A stretch of DNA of 64,000 nucleotides from PKWO01 sp036384915 (lineage in GTDB: Bacteria; Pseudomonadota; Gammaproteobacteria; Burkholderiales; Burkholderiaceae_D), in the NCBI GenBank assembly GCA_036384915.1, contig DASVLJ010000071.1, positions 372,001 to 436,000 of the forward strand, read 5' to 3'. The notes under the pieces were generated by a model, which worked only from the letters and a program-made list of their open reading frames with translations, did no database searches and was not told where the DNA came from. Both the position numbers and the translations under genes were made by a program. This document shows, one piece after another, positions 1 to 9,317 of the stretch; within the stretch, counting starts at the first letter, position 1; every line of letters begins with the position of its first letter.

Positions 1-104
1 GTCGAGCAGGAGCAGGAGCAACAGTGCGCCCGCCGGACGCGCCAGCGGATGTGCCGACAAGGGAGCGCGCCCGGCCGCCGGCACGGCAATCATCGCTTGT
101 TCCT

Positions 105-108
<4 letters not shown>
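1..108 (-). CDS. Sugar ABC transporter permease, N-terminal fragment (YtfT-like)
   Basis: Only the first 36 codons lie in the window; the gene runs off the left edge. The start ATG at 108-106 overlaps the stop of the upstream ATPase gene in an ATGA arrangement, so the two are translationally coupled. The visible peptide has a basic start, then an Ala/Pro stretch and a Leu-rich run (LLLLLLLD) that begins the first membrane helix. The order binding protein, double ATPase, membrane protein is that of the ytfQRT and rbs/ara-type CUT2 importers, so this should be the inner-membrane permease that forms the sugar channel. The identity rests on position, because too little sequence is visible to confirm the family. 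Confidence 0.7.
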
Positions 109-1634
<1,526 letters not shown>

Positions 1635-1653
1635 TTCAGCAACCGCCGCTCAA

Positions 1654-2631
1654 TCAGTACTTGCGGTTGGGGAATTCCTTGGCCGCCACCTCCGCCGGAA
1701 ATACGCTTTCCACGGTCGTGATGCGCTTGGGCACGGGCTTGCCGGCCACCACGTCGCGCGCAACCTGCATCAGCTGCGGGCCAAGTAAGGGGCTGCATTC
1801 GACGCTCACATTGAGTTTGCCCGCCATCATGGCTTCGAACGCGCCCTTGACGCCGTCGATCGAGATCACGATGATGTCGCTGCCCGGCTTCAAGCCCGCT
1901 TCCTCGATGGCCTGGATCGCGCCGATTGCCATGTCGTCGTTATGCGCATACAGCACATTGATGTCCTTGCCCTGCGCTTTCAGGAAGGCTTCCATCACTT
2001 CCTTGCCCTTGGCGCGCGTGAAATCGCCGCTTTGCGAGCGGATGATCTTGAGCCTGGGATTGGCCGCGATGACTTCTTCGAAACCCTTCTTGCGGTCGAT
2101 AGCGGGAGCCGATCCCACGGTGCCTTGCAGTTCGACGATGTTCAATGTGCGGTCCGGCGTCTTCTTGGCGCGCTCGAGCAGCCAGCGCCCGGCCCGACGT
2201 CCTTCTTCGACGAAGTCCGAGCCGAGGAAGGTGACATACAGCGAGGGATCGCTGACGTTGACGGCGCGGTCGGTCAGAATGACCGGGATCTTGGCCGCCT
2301 TGGCTTCGCGCAGCACGGTTTCCCAGCCGGTTTCCACCACGGGCGAAAACGCAATCACGTCCACACGCTGCGCGATGAAAGAACGGATTGCCTTGACCTG
2401 GTTTTCCTGCTTTTGTTGCGCGTCGGCGAACTTGAGCGTCACGCCCGCCTTCTGGGCTGCATCCTTGATCGAGACAGTGTTGGCGGTGCGCCATTCGCTC
2501 TCTGCGCCGACCTGGGAAAAGCCCAGCACCAGCGGCTTGTCAGCCCGGGCCAGCTTCGGGAGGGCGAAGGCGCCGACCATCAATCCCGTACCCCATGCCG
2601 CGGCCAGCAAGCGTCTGCGCGCGTGATTCAT
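1654..2631 (-). CDS. ytfQ: Periplasmic sugar-binding protein (YtfQ-like)
   Basis: This 325-residue periplasmic binding protein belongs to the type 1 (ribose/galactofuranose) fold. Residues 1-30 are an export signal with three arginines before a hydrophobic core, ending ARA-DKP; a Tat route is possible. The mature start (LVLGFSQVGAESEWR) and the following QQKQENQVKAIRSF and PVVETGW segments closely resemble E. coli YtfQ, which binds galactofuranose. It is the first gene of the importer operon and has its own promoter 33-100 bp upstream carrying the shared GATATC operator. It would deliver furanose sugars set free by the periplasmic glycosidases encoded beside it. The actual ligand cannot be read from sequence. 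Confidence 0.9.
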   Translation of the reverse strand: MNHARRRLLAAAWGTGLMVGAFALPKLARADKPLVLGFSQVGAESEWRTANTVSIKDAAQKAGVTLKFADAQQKQENQVKAIRSFIAQRVDVIAFSPVVETGWETVLREAKAAKIPVILTDRAVNVSDPSLYVTFLGSDFVEEGRRAGRWLLERAKKTPDRTLNIVELQGTVGSAPAIDRKKGFEEVIAANPRLKIIRSQSGDFTRAKGKEVMEAFLKAQGKDINVLYAHNDDMAIGAIQAIEEAGLKPGSDIIVISIDGVKGAFEAMMAGKLNVSVECSPLLGPQLMQVARDVVAGKPVPKRITTVESVFPAEVAAKEFPNRKY

Positions 2632-2663
2632 ATCCTGTCTCCAAGCGTGATTATCGTTGGCCT

Positions 2664-2731
2664 ATCCTAGCAGACAGGCATCATACCAATCCAATGACTT
2701 TTTTTAGGTATGCGATACTATTTTTGATATC
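2664..2731 (-). promoter_or_regulatory. Promoter and putative activator site A for ytfQRT
   Basis: Read on the minus strand, the -35 box is TTGGAT (2694-2689) and the -10 is TAGGAT (2669-2664), 19 bp apart. Exactly 19 bp upstream of the -35 lies AGTATC (2719-2714), then 6 bp, then GATATC (2731-2726). This is an imperfect copy of the GATATC-N6-GATATC motif seen at 16.56 and 24.19 kb. The tract AAAAAGTCATTGGAT is also shared with site B. The upstream half-site overlaps the stop codon of the preceding GH127-type gene. The motif centre lies near -63, a position typical of class I activators. Confidence 0.7.
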
Positions 2732-5099
2732 AATATAACAGCCGCAAACCATATAAGCCGCCGGCGAACGAGCCCGGACGGGCGACGAACTTGACCGTCA
2801 ACGTACCGTCGGATGCGGCGACCAGGTCTTGCGGCAAGGCATAGTCGCGTGTGGCGAACTCTTGCGGCATGCCCTGTTCCAGTTCGATGTTTTGCAGCAG
2901 CCGCCCGTTGACGTAGAGATCGAACTTGCGACCGGCATCGCCGCGCGCGAACGTCAGGCGCAGGCTCCTGGCTTGATGCTGCTTGTCGGTTAGCCGATAA
3001 CTGAACCAGCCGCTTGCATGACGCCAGTGCCGGCCCCGGTTGATGCCTGCGTCCATCCCCTCGCCTTGCAGGAAGTGGTCAGCTTCCGGCTGCTGCTCGC
3101 CAGGCGCCACCTGGTCGATGGTGCGCGCATCAAGAGCCAGCCGTTCCTGCTCCTCCTGCCGCATGGTGTCGCGCTCCTGAACATAGCCTTCCACCGTGGC
3201 ATAAGGCCAATAGAGGATGTAACGCGAATCGTGCAGGCGAAAAAATGGAATCAATTCCAGCTCATGCCGGCTGCGGATCAGACCGTGCGCGGTGAAGCTC
3301 AGCGGCTTGCCCGGTACCGGTATGATGCGGTCGGCAAAATCCTTGCTGTCCGCCACAATCATGGCCGAATCTTCCAGCGGCACAACGGCGCCTTGGGGAA
3401 TGTGCCCCATGCGCGAGTCGTCGGCTTTGGTACGCAGGGTTTCGCCATCCACTGGGCGCGTCTTGGCCGCAAGCACGATGGGGCCGTGCAGTATGGCAAG
3501 GTAGTTGTCCATCCCTGGCATGGCTTCGGTATGCGTGGCCATCGGCAGGTGCAGATCGAGATGGTCGCCCTCGCGCCAGTCTCGTGTCACACTGAAATAG
3601 CCGTCGGGATCGGCGATAATCGCGAGCGGCTTGCCGTTGATGCTTGCCTGCAATGCGCCCGGAGCAACCCAGGACGGATAACGCACATGCAGGCTGAAGC
3701 GCCCCTGCCCATGCACCGTCAGGCGTGTCGCCTCGCTATCGGGGAAGCGCGTACTTTGCACGATGCGGATATTCCGGTCGCGCCAATCCAGGGCGGAAGC
3801 GATGAACAGGTTCACGTAGACGCCATCGCCGCCATGCGCATAGATGAATTCGCCATACTTGGCCTGGCTCTCCAGGCCCGAACCGACGCAGCACCACATG
3901 CCTTGGTCCACTTGCGAATAGACGCGGTAATGGTTCGGCCGCATCGGCGTGAAGTAGACGAAACCGCCTTCGCCCGGATGCTGCGACGCAAGAATATGGT
4001 TATAAAGCGCGCGCTCGTAATAGTCGCCATAGCCCGCTTCCGGCGCGCGCAGGAACAACAGCTCGGTAAGCTTGAGCATGTTGTAGGTATTGCAGGTCTC
4101 GGGGCCTTCGACTTCTTCTATCATTGGCGTGAAGTCGCCCAACGCATGGAAGTGTTCCTTGACGCTATTGCCGCCTATGGCCACACTGCGCCTGTCATGC
4201 ACGGTGCGCCAGAAAAAGGCCGCGGCGGCTTCCCATTGGCGTTTGTCGTCTTGCCCAGCACTCAGCTCGCCGATACGTTCGAAACCGATCACCTTGGGGA
4301 TTTGGGTATTGGCATGCAGGCCGCTCAAGCTGTCTTCGCCGTGCAACAGCGGCGTAAGCAGGGACCGGTCGGAGAAGCGTCGCGCCAGGTCGAGATACCT
4401 GGTATCGCCCGTTATCTGTGCGACGTCGGCCAGGACTTCATTCATGCCACCCTGCTCGGCGCGCAGCATGGCTTGCATCTGCTCGTCGCTCAGGTGGCTG
4501 GTCAATTCGAGCGCCCAATCGGATAGCGCGATCAGCATCGCGCGCGCATCGTCGTTGCCTGCCAGGCGATAGGCGTCGCGCAAGCCGGCGAAAGTCTTGT
4601 GCAGGTTGTACCACGGCACCCATTTGCCATTGACGGAAAAATTATCGGCCTGCAGCTTGCCTGCGGCGATATCGTGCCAGGCTTCTTTGCCGCCGGGGAT
4701 GCCGCCGAGATAGCCGTCGCCGTTACGCTCCTGGCACTTCTTCAGTTCGGCGACGAAATAATTCAGGCGCGCCAGCACGGCCTTGTCGCCCGTGGCCGCA
4801 TACATCAGCGACAAGGCCGAAAGATAGTGTCCGCCCATGTGGCCATCGAGTCCGCCGGACTCCCAGTTGCCGTAGGAAGGCTTGATCTGCGGCAGGCCGG
4901 CTTCGCGGCGGAAAGGTGCAAGCAGCCGGTCCGGGTCGAGCGCCATCAGGTAGCGCCTGTCCGTGCGCTGGGCATCGAGAAAAGGCCCGGGGCCGAGGCG
5001 CACGTCTTGCAGCGGAAACAGCGTCAACGGCTCGGCCTGTGCGGCACAGGACAACGCCAGGGCAAACGCCAGCGAAGGCACAAAATATGACAACTTCAT
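2730..5099 (-). CDS. GH127/GH146-type beta-L-arabinofuranosidase, secreted
   Basis: This 789-residue glycosidase has a signal peptide (about residues 1-22, ending AQA). It is expected to remove beta-L-arabinofuranose, as found on hydroxyproline-rich plant glycoproteins and some pectic chains. The family's metal and catalytic signature is complete: PETCNTYN gives E334 and C336, and MWCCVGSG gives C403 and C404. By comparison with HypBA1 these four would bind zinc, with C403 the nucleophile, and E315 (VKEHF) is a candidate acid/base. The C-terminal part past residue 430 is beta-rich. It is the last gene of the operon, and its ATG overlaps the preceding GH43 stop (ATGA). GH127 versus GH146 cannot be separated by eye. 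A cysteine nucleophile in an exported enzyme is unusual. Confidence 0.87.
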   Translation of the reverse strand: MKLSYFVPSLAFALALSCAAQAEPLTLFPLQDVRLGPGPFLDAQRTDRRYLMALDPDRLLAPFRREAGLPQIKPSYGNWESGGLDGHMGGHYLSALSLMYAATGDKAVLARLNYFVAELKKCQERNGDGYLGGIPGGKEAWHDIAAGKLQADNFSVNGKWVPWYNLHKTFAGLRDAYRLAGNDDARAMLIALSDWALELTSHLSDEQMQAMLRAEQGGMNEVLADVAQITGDTRYLDLARRFSDRSLLTPLLHGEDSLSGLHANTQIPKVIGFERIGELSAGQDDKRQWEAAAAFFWRTVHDRRSVAIGGNSVKEHFHALGDFTPMIEEVEGPETCNTYNMLKLTELLFLRAPEAGYGDYYERALYNHILASQHPGEGGFVYFTPMRPNHYRVYSQVDQGMWCCVGSGLESQAKYGEFIYAHGGDGVYVNLFIASALDWRDRNIRIVQSTRFPDSEATRLTVHGQGRFSLHVRYPSWVAPGALQASINGKPLAIIADPDGYFSVTRDWREGDHLDLHLPMATHTEAMPGMDNYLAILHGPIVLAAKTRPVDGETLRTKADDSRMGHIPQGAVVPLEDSAMIVADSKDFADRIIPVPGKPLSFTAHGLIRSRHELELIPFFRLHDSRYILYWPYATVEGYVQERDTMRQEEQERLALDARTIDQVAPGEQQPEADHFLQGEGMDAGINRGRHWRHASGWFSYRLTDKQHQARSLRLTFARGDAGRKFDLYVNGRLLQNIELEQGMPQEFATRDYALPQDLVAASDGTLTVKFVARPGSFAGGLYGLRLLY

Positions 5100-6127
5100 T
5101 GCGCCGGCAACAGCTTGCTGCGATAACGCGATAGATCACCCTGGTCGACCACAGGCCAGCCGTCGGCATCCCACTTCATCTCAAGTATCTTCAGCTTTTG
5201 CAGGTAATGGTCGGCAGTCTCGTAGGCGTGGAACACGAGATAATCCTTGCCGTCCATGGTGTAGGCGCTGTTGTGGCCGAGCGCCTTCCATTCGCTGTTG
5301 CCCTTCAACAGCAGCGTGCCGCCGCCTTGCAGCATGGGTTTGCCCGACTTGTCGAGGTAAGGTCCCGTAACCGAGGTGGCTCGGCCGATGCGCAATTCAT
5401 AGGTGCTCTCGGCGGCACGGCAGCACAAGCCCCAGGATACGAACAGGTAGTAATACTTGCCCTTCCTGAAAATGAACGGCGCTTCGATCTCCGCCGGGCC
5501 GGCAGATTCGTCGGGCGTGAAAGCCGGGCGCTCGCGTTTGGCCAGCGAGTGCCATTCCTGAGGTTCGGCCAGCCTGGTCCAGCTGTCGTCGAGCTTGACC
5601 AGCTTGATGCCGTCCCAGAACGAACCGAAGTTCATCCAGGCGTGGCCCGCCTCATCGGTGACGATATTGGGGTCGATCGCATTCCACAAATCGCGCCCCG
5701 GCACCGATTGCAGGATCATGCCCTGGTCTTGCCAACGGTAATCGGGCGAGCGCGGATTCAAGGTCTTGGTGACGGTAACGCCGATGCCTGAAGCCAGCTT
5801 GCCGAAGCCCGAGACGGCGTAATAGAGGTAGTACTTGCCGTCGTGATACTGGATATCGGGTGCCCAGATGTGGCCGTTGAAGCCTGGCGCCACGGCGCGC
5901 GCCCAGGCGGGCTCGCCTGGAAATACGCGGCCCTCGGGACGCCAGTTCAGCATATCGGTGGAGCTGTAGAAGGCGATGCCCGGGCCGGTACTGAACAGGT
6001 AATAAGTATTGCCTTCCTTGATCATGGCCGGGTCATGAACGCTGACTTCCGTGGCATGGCCAGGCATGGCGCAGCACAGCGCCAACAGTATCCACACCTT
6101 CGTCAGCCACTGCTTGATTATGTCCAT
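5096..6127 (-). CDS. Secreted GH43 arabinanase/arabinofuranosidase
   Basis: This 343-residue protein has a signal peptide (about 1-25, ending GHA) and a five-bladed propeller of family GH43. The three expected acids are visible: D32 in VHDPA (base), D152 in NAIDPN (pKa modulator) and E215 in AEIEAP (acid). The layout resembles endo-1,5-alpha-L-arabinanases, which cut the arabinan backbone. The start at 6127 is chosen over longer upstream possibilities because AAGGAG precedes it and the signal peptide begins there. It follows the lipoprotein GH43 gene by 32 bp and overlaps the GH127-type gene by 4 bp. Endo versus exo action is not certain. Confidence 0.88.
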   Translation of the reverse strand: MDIIKQWLTKVWILLALCCAMPGHATEVSVHDPAMIKEGNTYYLFSTGPGIAFYSSTDMLNWRPEGRVFPGEPAWARAVAPGFNGHIWAPDIQYHDGKYYLYYAVSGFGKLASGIGVTVTKTLNPRSPDYRWQDQGMILQSVPGRDLWNAIDPNIVTDEAGHAWMNFGSFWDGIKLVKLDDSWTRLAEPQEWHSLAKRERPAFTPDESAGPAEIEAPFIFRKGKYYYLFVSWGLCCRAAESTYELRIGRATSVTGPYLDKSGKPMLQGGGTLLLKGNSEWKALGHNSAYTMDGKDYLVFHAYETADHYLQKLKILEMKWDADGWPVVDQGDLSRYRSKLLPAQ

Positions 6128-6159
6128 GTCTCCATCTCCTTGTCTATTCTGCCTCAGCT

Positions 6160-7731
6160 TCAGCTTCCCGTGCGCACACCCCAGATCGACACGCCGCCGG
6201 AAGACAAGACCGAGAACGTCACCTCGAAGGTATTGGCATTCGGGTTCCACTGCCGCGACAGGACGCCGTCGAAGGTACCGACGCCGGTCAAGGTCAGCGT
6301 AACGTTGTTGCTGCCCTGGTAAGTCCAGGAGCCGCTTTGCGTGCCCGAGACCGAGCCGTCGGCATTGAGCGTGATATTTTGCGAAGTCTTGATGGTGGCG
6401 GAAATATCCTTGCCGTGATTGACGATCTTGTAAATGCCCGGCACCTCGCTTGACGCGATGCTGCTGCTCAAGCTTGTCGTGCTTTGCGACAAGGGCACGT
6501 AACGGAACGGCGCAATCACGGGCCAGCCGTCGGCGTTGATGAACATTTCATGCACGCGGTTCTCGAAATACTCACCCTGGTTGGGAAAGCGTGTGTGGAA
6601 GATCAGGAAGTACTGATTGGTCGAGGCTTGATAGTAAGTCGAGCTGCCGCCCGGCGATACGTAACCGACCGCCGTACCGCTCTCGTTGGCGGCCAAGGCG
6701 TATTGGTAGTTGCCCATCAGCTTTTCCGCATAGGGTGCGATGCTGGCATCGTCGAACAGGGGCAGGCTGGCGTTGGACATCACCTTGGACATGTCGTTGC
6801 CGGCCGCGTCTAGATAGGGTCCGTCGGGATTGACCGAACGCGACACGCGGATGTTGTAGCCGCCGGCAGCATCGAGCCCGCCGAAGGCGACGAACATGTA
6901 GTAGTACTTGGTAGAGGGGCTGTACATCACGCTAGAGCCCTCGATGCGGCTATTGTTACCGCCCATCAGATGCTTGCCGTAGCCCTGACCCGACAAGGGC
7001 AAACCGGTCGATTCATCCATCGCCAGGATGAAGATGCCGCCCGAGTAGGAACCGTAGATCATCCACAGCTTGCCGTTGTTGTCGTGGAACAGGCTGGGGT
7101 CGATGGTGTTGGGCTGGACTTGCTGGTTGTAGTTGGTCACGCCGTCGCTACTCAAGCCCGCCATGCCCGATTCGAGGATGATGCCCTTGTCGACGTAAGG
7201 GCCCTCGATCTTGTCCGCCACGGCCACGCCGAGCGCGGACAACGGCCGGCTGCCCTGGCAGGAATCGTAATACATGTAGAACTTGCCGTCGGCCAGCTGG
7301 ATCACGCTGGGGCGCCACAGGTCGGTCACGGTGGACCAGGCGAAGGTCTTGGCCAGTTCGGTGGTGACGTTGGTAAACAGCGGGTTGCTGTCGTTGACGC
7401 CGCTGGCGATGGTGGTCCAGTTCATCAAGTCGGTCGACTTGGCTGCTACCAGATGCGAGCCGAAGATGTAGAAGCTGCCGTTGTACGGAACCACGGCCGG
7501 ATCGTGCACCGAGGAATTGTTGAAGACGATGGCCGCCTGCGTGCCTGTCGTACCGCCGCTACCCCCGCTGCTGGTACTGCCGCCGCTGCCGGTACTGGTG
7601 CTGCCCGTGCTACCGGTGCTGGTCGTCGAACCGGTGTCCGAACCGCCGCCTCCTCCGCCACCGCAGGCATTGAGACACAATGCGAACGCCAGGATGCCGG
7701 GCAACAGGGCCTTTTTGCCGATGTTAGTCAT
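6160..7731 (-). CDS. GH43 endo-arabinanase lipoprotein with Gly/Ser/Thr linker
   Basis: This 523-residue protein begins with a lipoprotein signal whose lipobox LNAC puts the acylated cysteine at residue 23. Seven glycines and a low-complexity Gly/Ser/Thr linker (about 24-64) follow. The GH43 propeller has D77 (SVHDPA), D211 (NTIDPS) and E264 (RIEGSS) as the expected catalytic triad. The last ~100 residues form a separate beta-rich domain like the C-terminal domain of extracellular endo-1,5-alpha-L-arabinanases. The anchor and flexible linker suggest display on the outer membrane, where it would cut arabinan before TonB-dependent uptake. It lies 11 bp downstream of the GH51 gene. Confidence 0.88.
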   Translation of the reverse strand: MTNIGKKALLPGILAFALCLNACGGGGGGGSDTGSTTSTGSTGSTSTGSGGSTSSGGSGGTTGTQAAIVFNNSSVHDPAVVPYNGSFYIFGSHLVAAKSTDLMNWTTIASGVNDSNPLFTNVTTELAKTFAWSTVTDLWRPSVIQLADGKFYMYYDSCQGSRPLSALGVAVADKIEGPYVDKGIILESGMAGLSSDGVTNYNQQVQPNTIDPSLFHDNNGKLWMIYGSYSGGIFILAMDESTGLPLSGQGYGKHLMGGNNSRIEGSSVMYSPSTKYYYMFVAFGGLDAAGGYNIRVSRSVNPDGPYLDAAGNDMSKVMSNASLPLFDDASIAPYAEKLMGNYQYALAANESGTAVGYVSPGGSSTYYQASTNQYFLIFHTRFPNQGEYFENRVHEMFINADGWPVIAPFRYVPLSQSTTSLSSSIASSEVPGIYKIVNHGKDISATIKTSQNITLNADGSVSGTQSGSWTYQGSNNVTLTLTGVGTFDGVLSRQWNPNANTFEVTFSVLSSGGVSIWGVRTGS

Positions 7732-7742
7732 GTCCGCCCCCC

Positions 7743-9302
7743 TTATTCCACAGCGACCACGGCAACCGCCTTGGCCGGAATGCTGAGCGTGAGCTTGCCG
7801 TTGGCGGCATCGGCTGCGATCGGTTCGGGCTTGACGTCTTGCGGATGCTCGAAGGTGTTATGTGCGTCCATCGCATCGGCCGTCAGGATCGTCCCGGCCA
7901 CATGCTTCGCATCGGCGATGGTGATTTGTGCCGCCTCATGCGGATTGGTGTTCACCAGCGAGAGGTAAATCTTGCCGTCCGTGCCGCGTGCGGCGGAGGC
8001 GCTGATCTCCGCAATGCCGGTGCTGCCAAAACGGTATTCGCGGTTATGCTGTATCGTCACCGGCAACACGGTCGCACCCTGGAACGGCACGTACATGGCG
8101 TAGGCGTAATAAGTCGGTGTCAAGACCATCTTATCCCTGTCGGTCAAGACCATGGCTTGCAGGACGTTGACCATCTGCGCGATATTGGTCATGCGCACGC
8201 GGTCGGCATGGGCGTGGAAGATGTTGAAGTTGAGCGCCGCCACCAGTGCGTCGCGCAAGCTGTTTTGCTGATACAGGAAGCCGGCATTGGTGCCGGGCTC
8301 GACGTCGTACCAGGTGCCCCATTCGTCGACGTTGAACGAAATCGTCTTCTTCGGATCGTTCTTGTCCATGCGCGCCGTATTGTTGCGGATCAGCGACTCC
8401 ATGCGCAGCGTGTTCTTCAGGGTCGAAATCCACTGGTCTTCGGCAAAACCCGTGGCCTTGCCCTTGGCTTCCCAGACGCCGGTCGGCACCGTGTAATAGT
8501 GGAAGCTGATGCCGTCGAAATGCATATTCCATTGCCGGTGGATATGTGCCGTCAGGTAATCCGACCAGCTCGTATCGTCGTCGTGGCCGCCGCTGGCGAA
8601 GAATTGCGGCGTGTCTTCCTTGGGCGTCTTGAGGAAACTGGCGTATTGGTTGTACAAATCGGTGTAATGCTGGGTGGTCATGTTGCCGCCGCAGCCCCAG
8701 GCTTCATTGCCGACGCCGAAGAAAGCGACCTTGAACGGCTTGTCGTGCCCGTTCTTGCGGCGTAACTCGGCCAGGCTCGACTTGCCGTCGGCGGTCATGT
8801 ATTCAAGCCATTCCGCCATTTCCTGCGGCGTGCCGGAACCGAGGTTGCCGTTGACGTAGGCGTCGGCGCCGAGCTGTTCGACCAAGTCGAAGAATTCATG
8901 CGTGCCGACGGCATTGTTTTCCTCCACGCCGCCCCAGTTGGTATTGACCTTGACCGGGCGCTGCGCGCGCTCGCCGATGCCGTCGCGCCAATGGTATTCG
9001 TCGGCGAAGCAGCCGCCGGGCCAGCGCACCACGGGAACGTGGATCGCCTTCAAGGCACCAACCACGTCGTTGCGCCAGCCGCGCGTGTTGGGAATCGCCG
9101 AATCCGGACCGACCCACAAGCCGCCGTAGATGCCGGCGCCGAGATGCTCGGCGAACTGGCCGTAGACGTTCTTGTTGATGACCGGCCCGGGCCTGGCTTG
9201 GTCGATACTGATGCCGATGTCGGTGGCGGCCGCACTCGCCGCACCCGCGGCACCTGCCGCCAACATGCCCAATGCGAGCATGCCTTGCTTGAGGAATTGC
9301 AT
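7743..9302 (-). CDS. abfA: GH51 alpha-L-arabinofuranosidase
   Basis: This 519-residue exo-enzyme removes terminal alpha-L-arabinofuranosyl groups from arabinan side chains and oligosaccharides. Family landmarks are RWPGGCFADEYHWRDGIG (residues 93-110), acid/base E200 in GVGNEAWGCGG and nucleophile E327 in FNVDEWGTWY. Residues 1-25 form an Ala/Gly-rich signal peptide, so it is likely periplasmic, whereas many GH51 enzymes are cytoplasmic. It sits 15 bp after GH97 and 11 bp before the GH43 lipoprotein in one transcription unit. Confidence 0.93.
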   Translation of the reverse strand: MQFLKQGMLALGMLAAGAAGAASAAATDIGISIDQARPGPVINKNVYGQFAEHLGAGIYGGLWVGPDSAIPNTRGWRNDVVGALKAIHVPVVRWPGGCFADEYHWRDGIGERAQRPVKVNTNWGGVEENNAVGTHEFFDLVEQLGADAYVNGNLGSGTPQEMAEWLEYMTADGKSSLAELRRKNGHDKPFKVAFFGVGNEAWGCGGNMTTQHYTDLYNQYASFLKTPKEDTPQFFASGGHDDDTSWSDYLTAHIHRQWNMHFDGISFHYYTVPTGVWEAKGKATGFAEDQWISTLKNTLRMESLIRNNTARMDKNDPKKTISFNVDEWGTWYDVEPGTNAGFLYQQNSLRDALVAALNFNIFHAHADRVRMTNIAQMVNVLQAMVLTDRDKMVLTPTYYAYAMYVPFQGATVLPVTIQHNREYRFGSTGIAEISASAARGTDGKIYLSLVNTNPHEAAQITIADAKHVAGTILTADAMDAHNTFEHPQDVKPEPIAADAANGKLTLSIPAKAVAVVAVE

Positions 9303-9317
9303 ATCGTCTCCTGTGTT

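Noticed and set aside
3018..4526. A 502-codon plus-strand frame over the GH127-type gene
   Set aside because: It is a shadow frame; the minus-strand protein has a complete catalytic signature.
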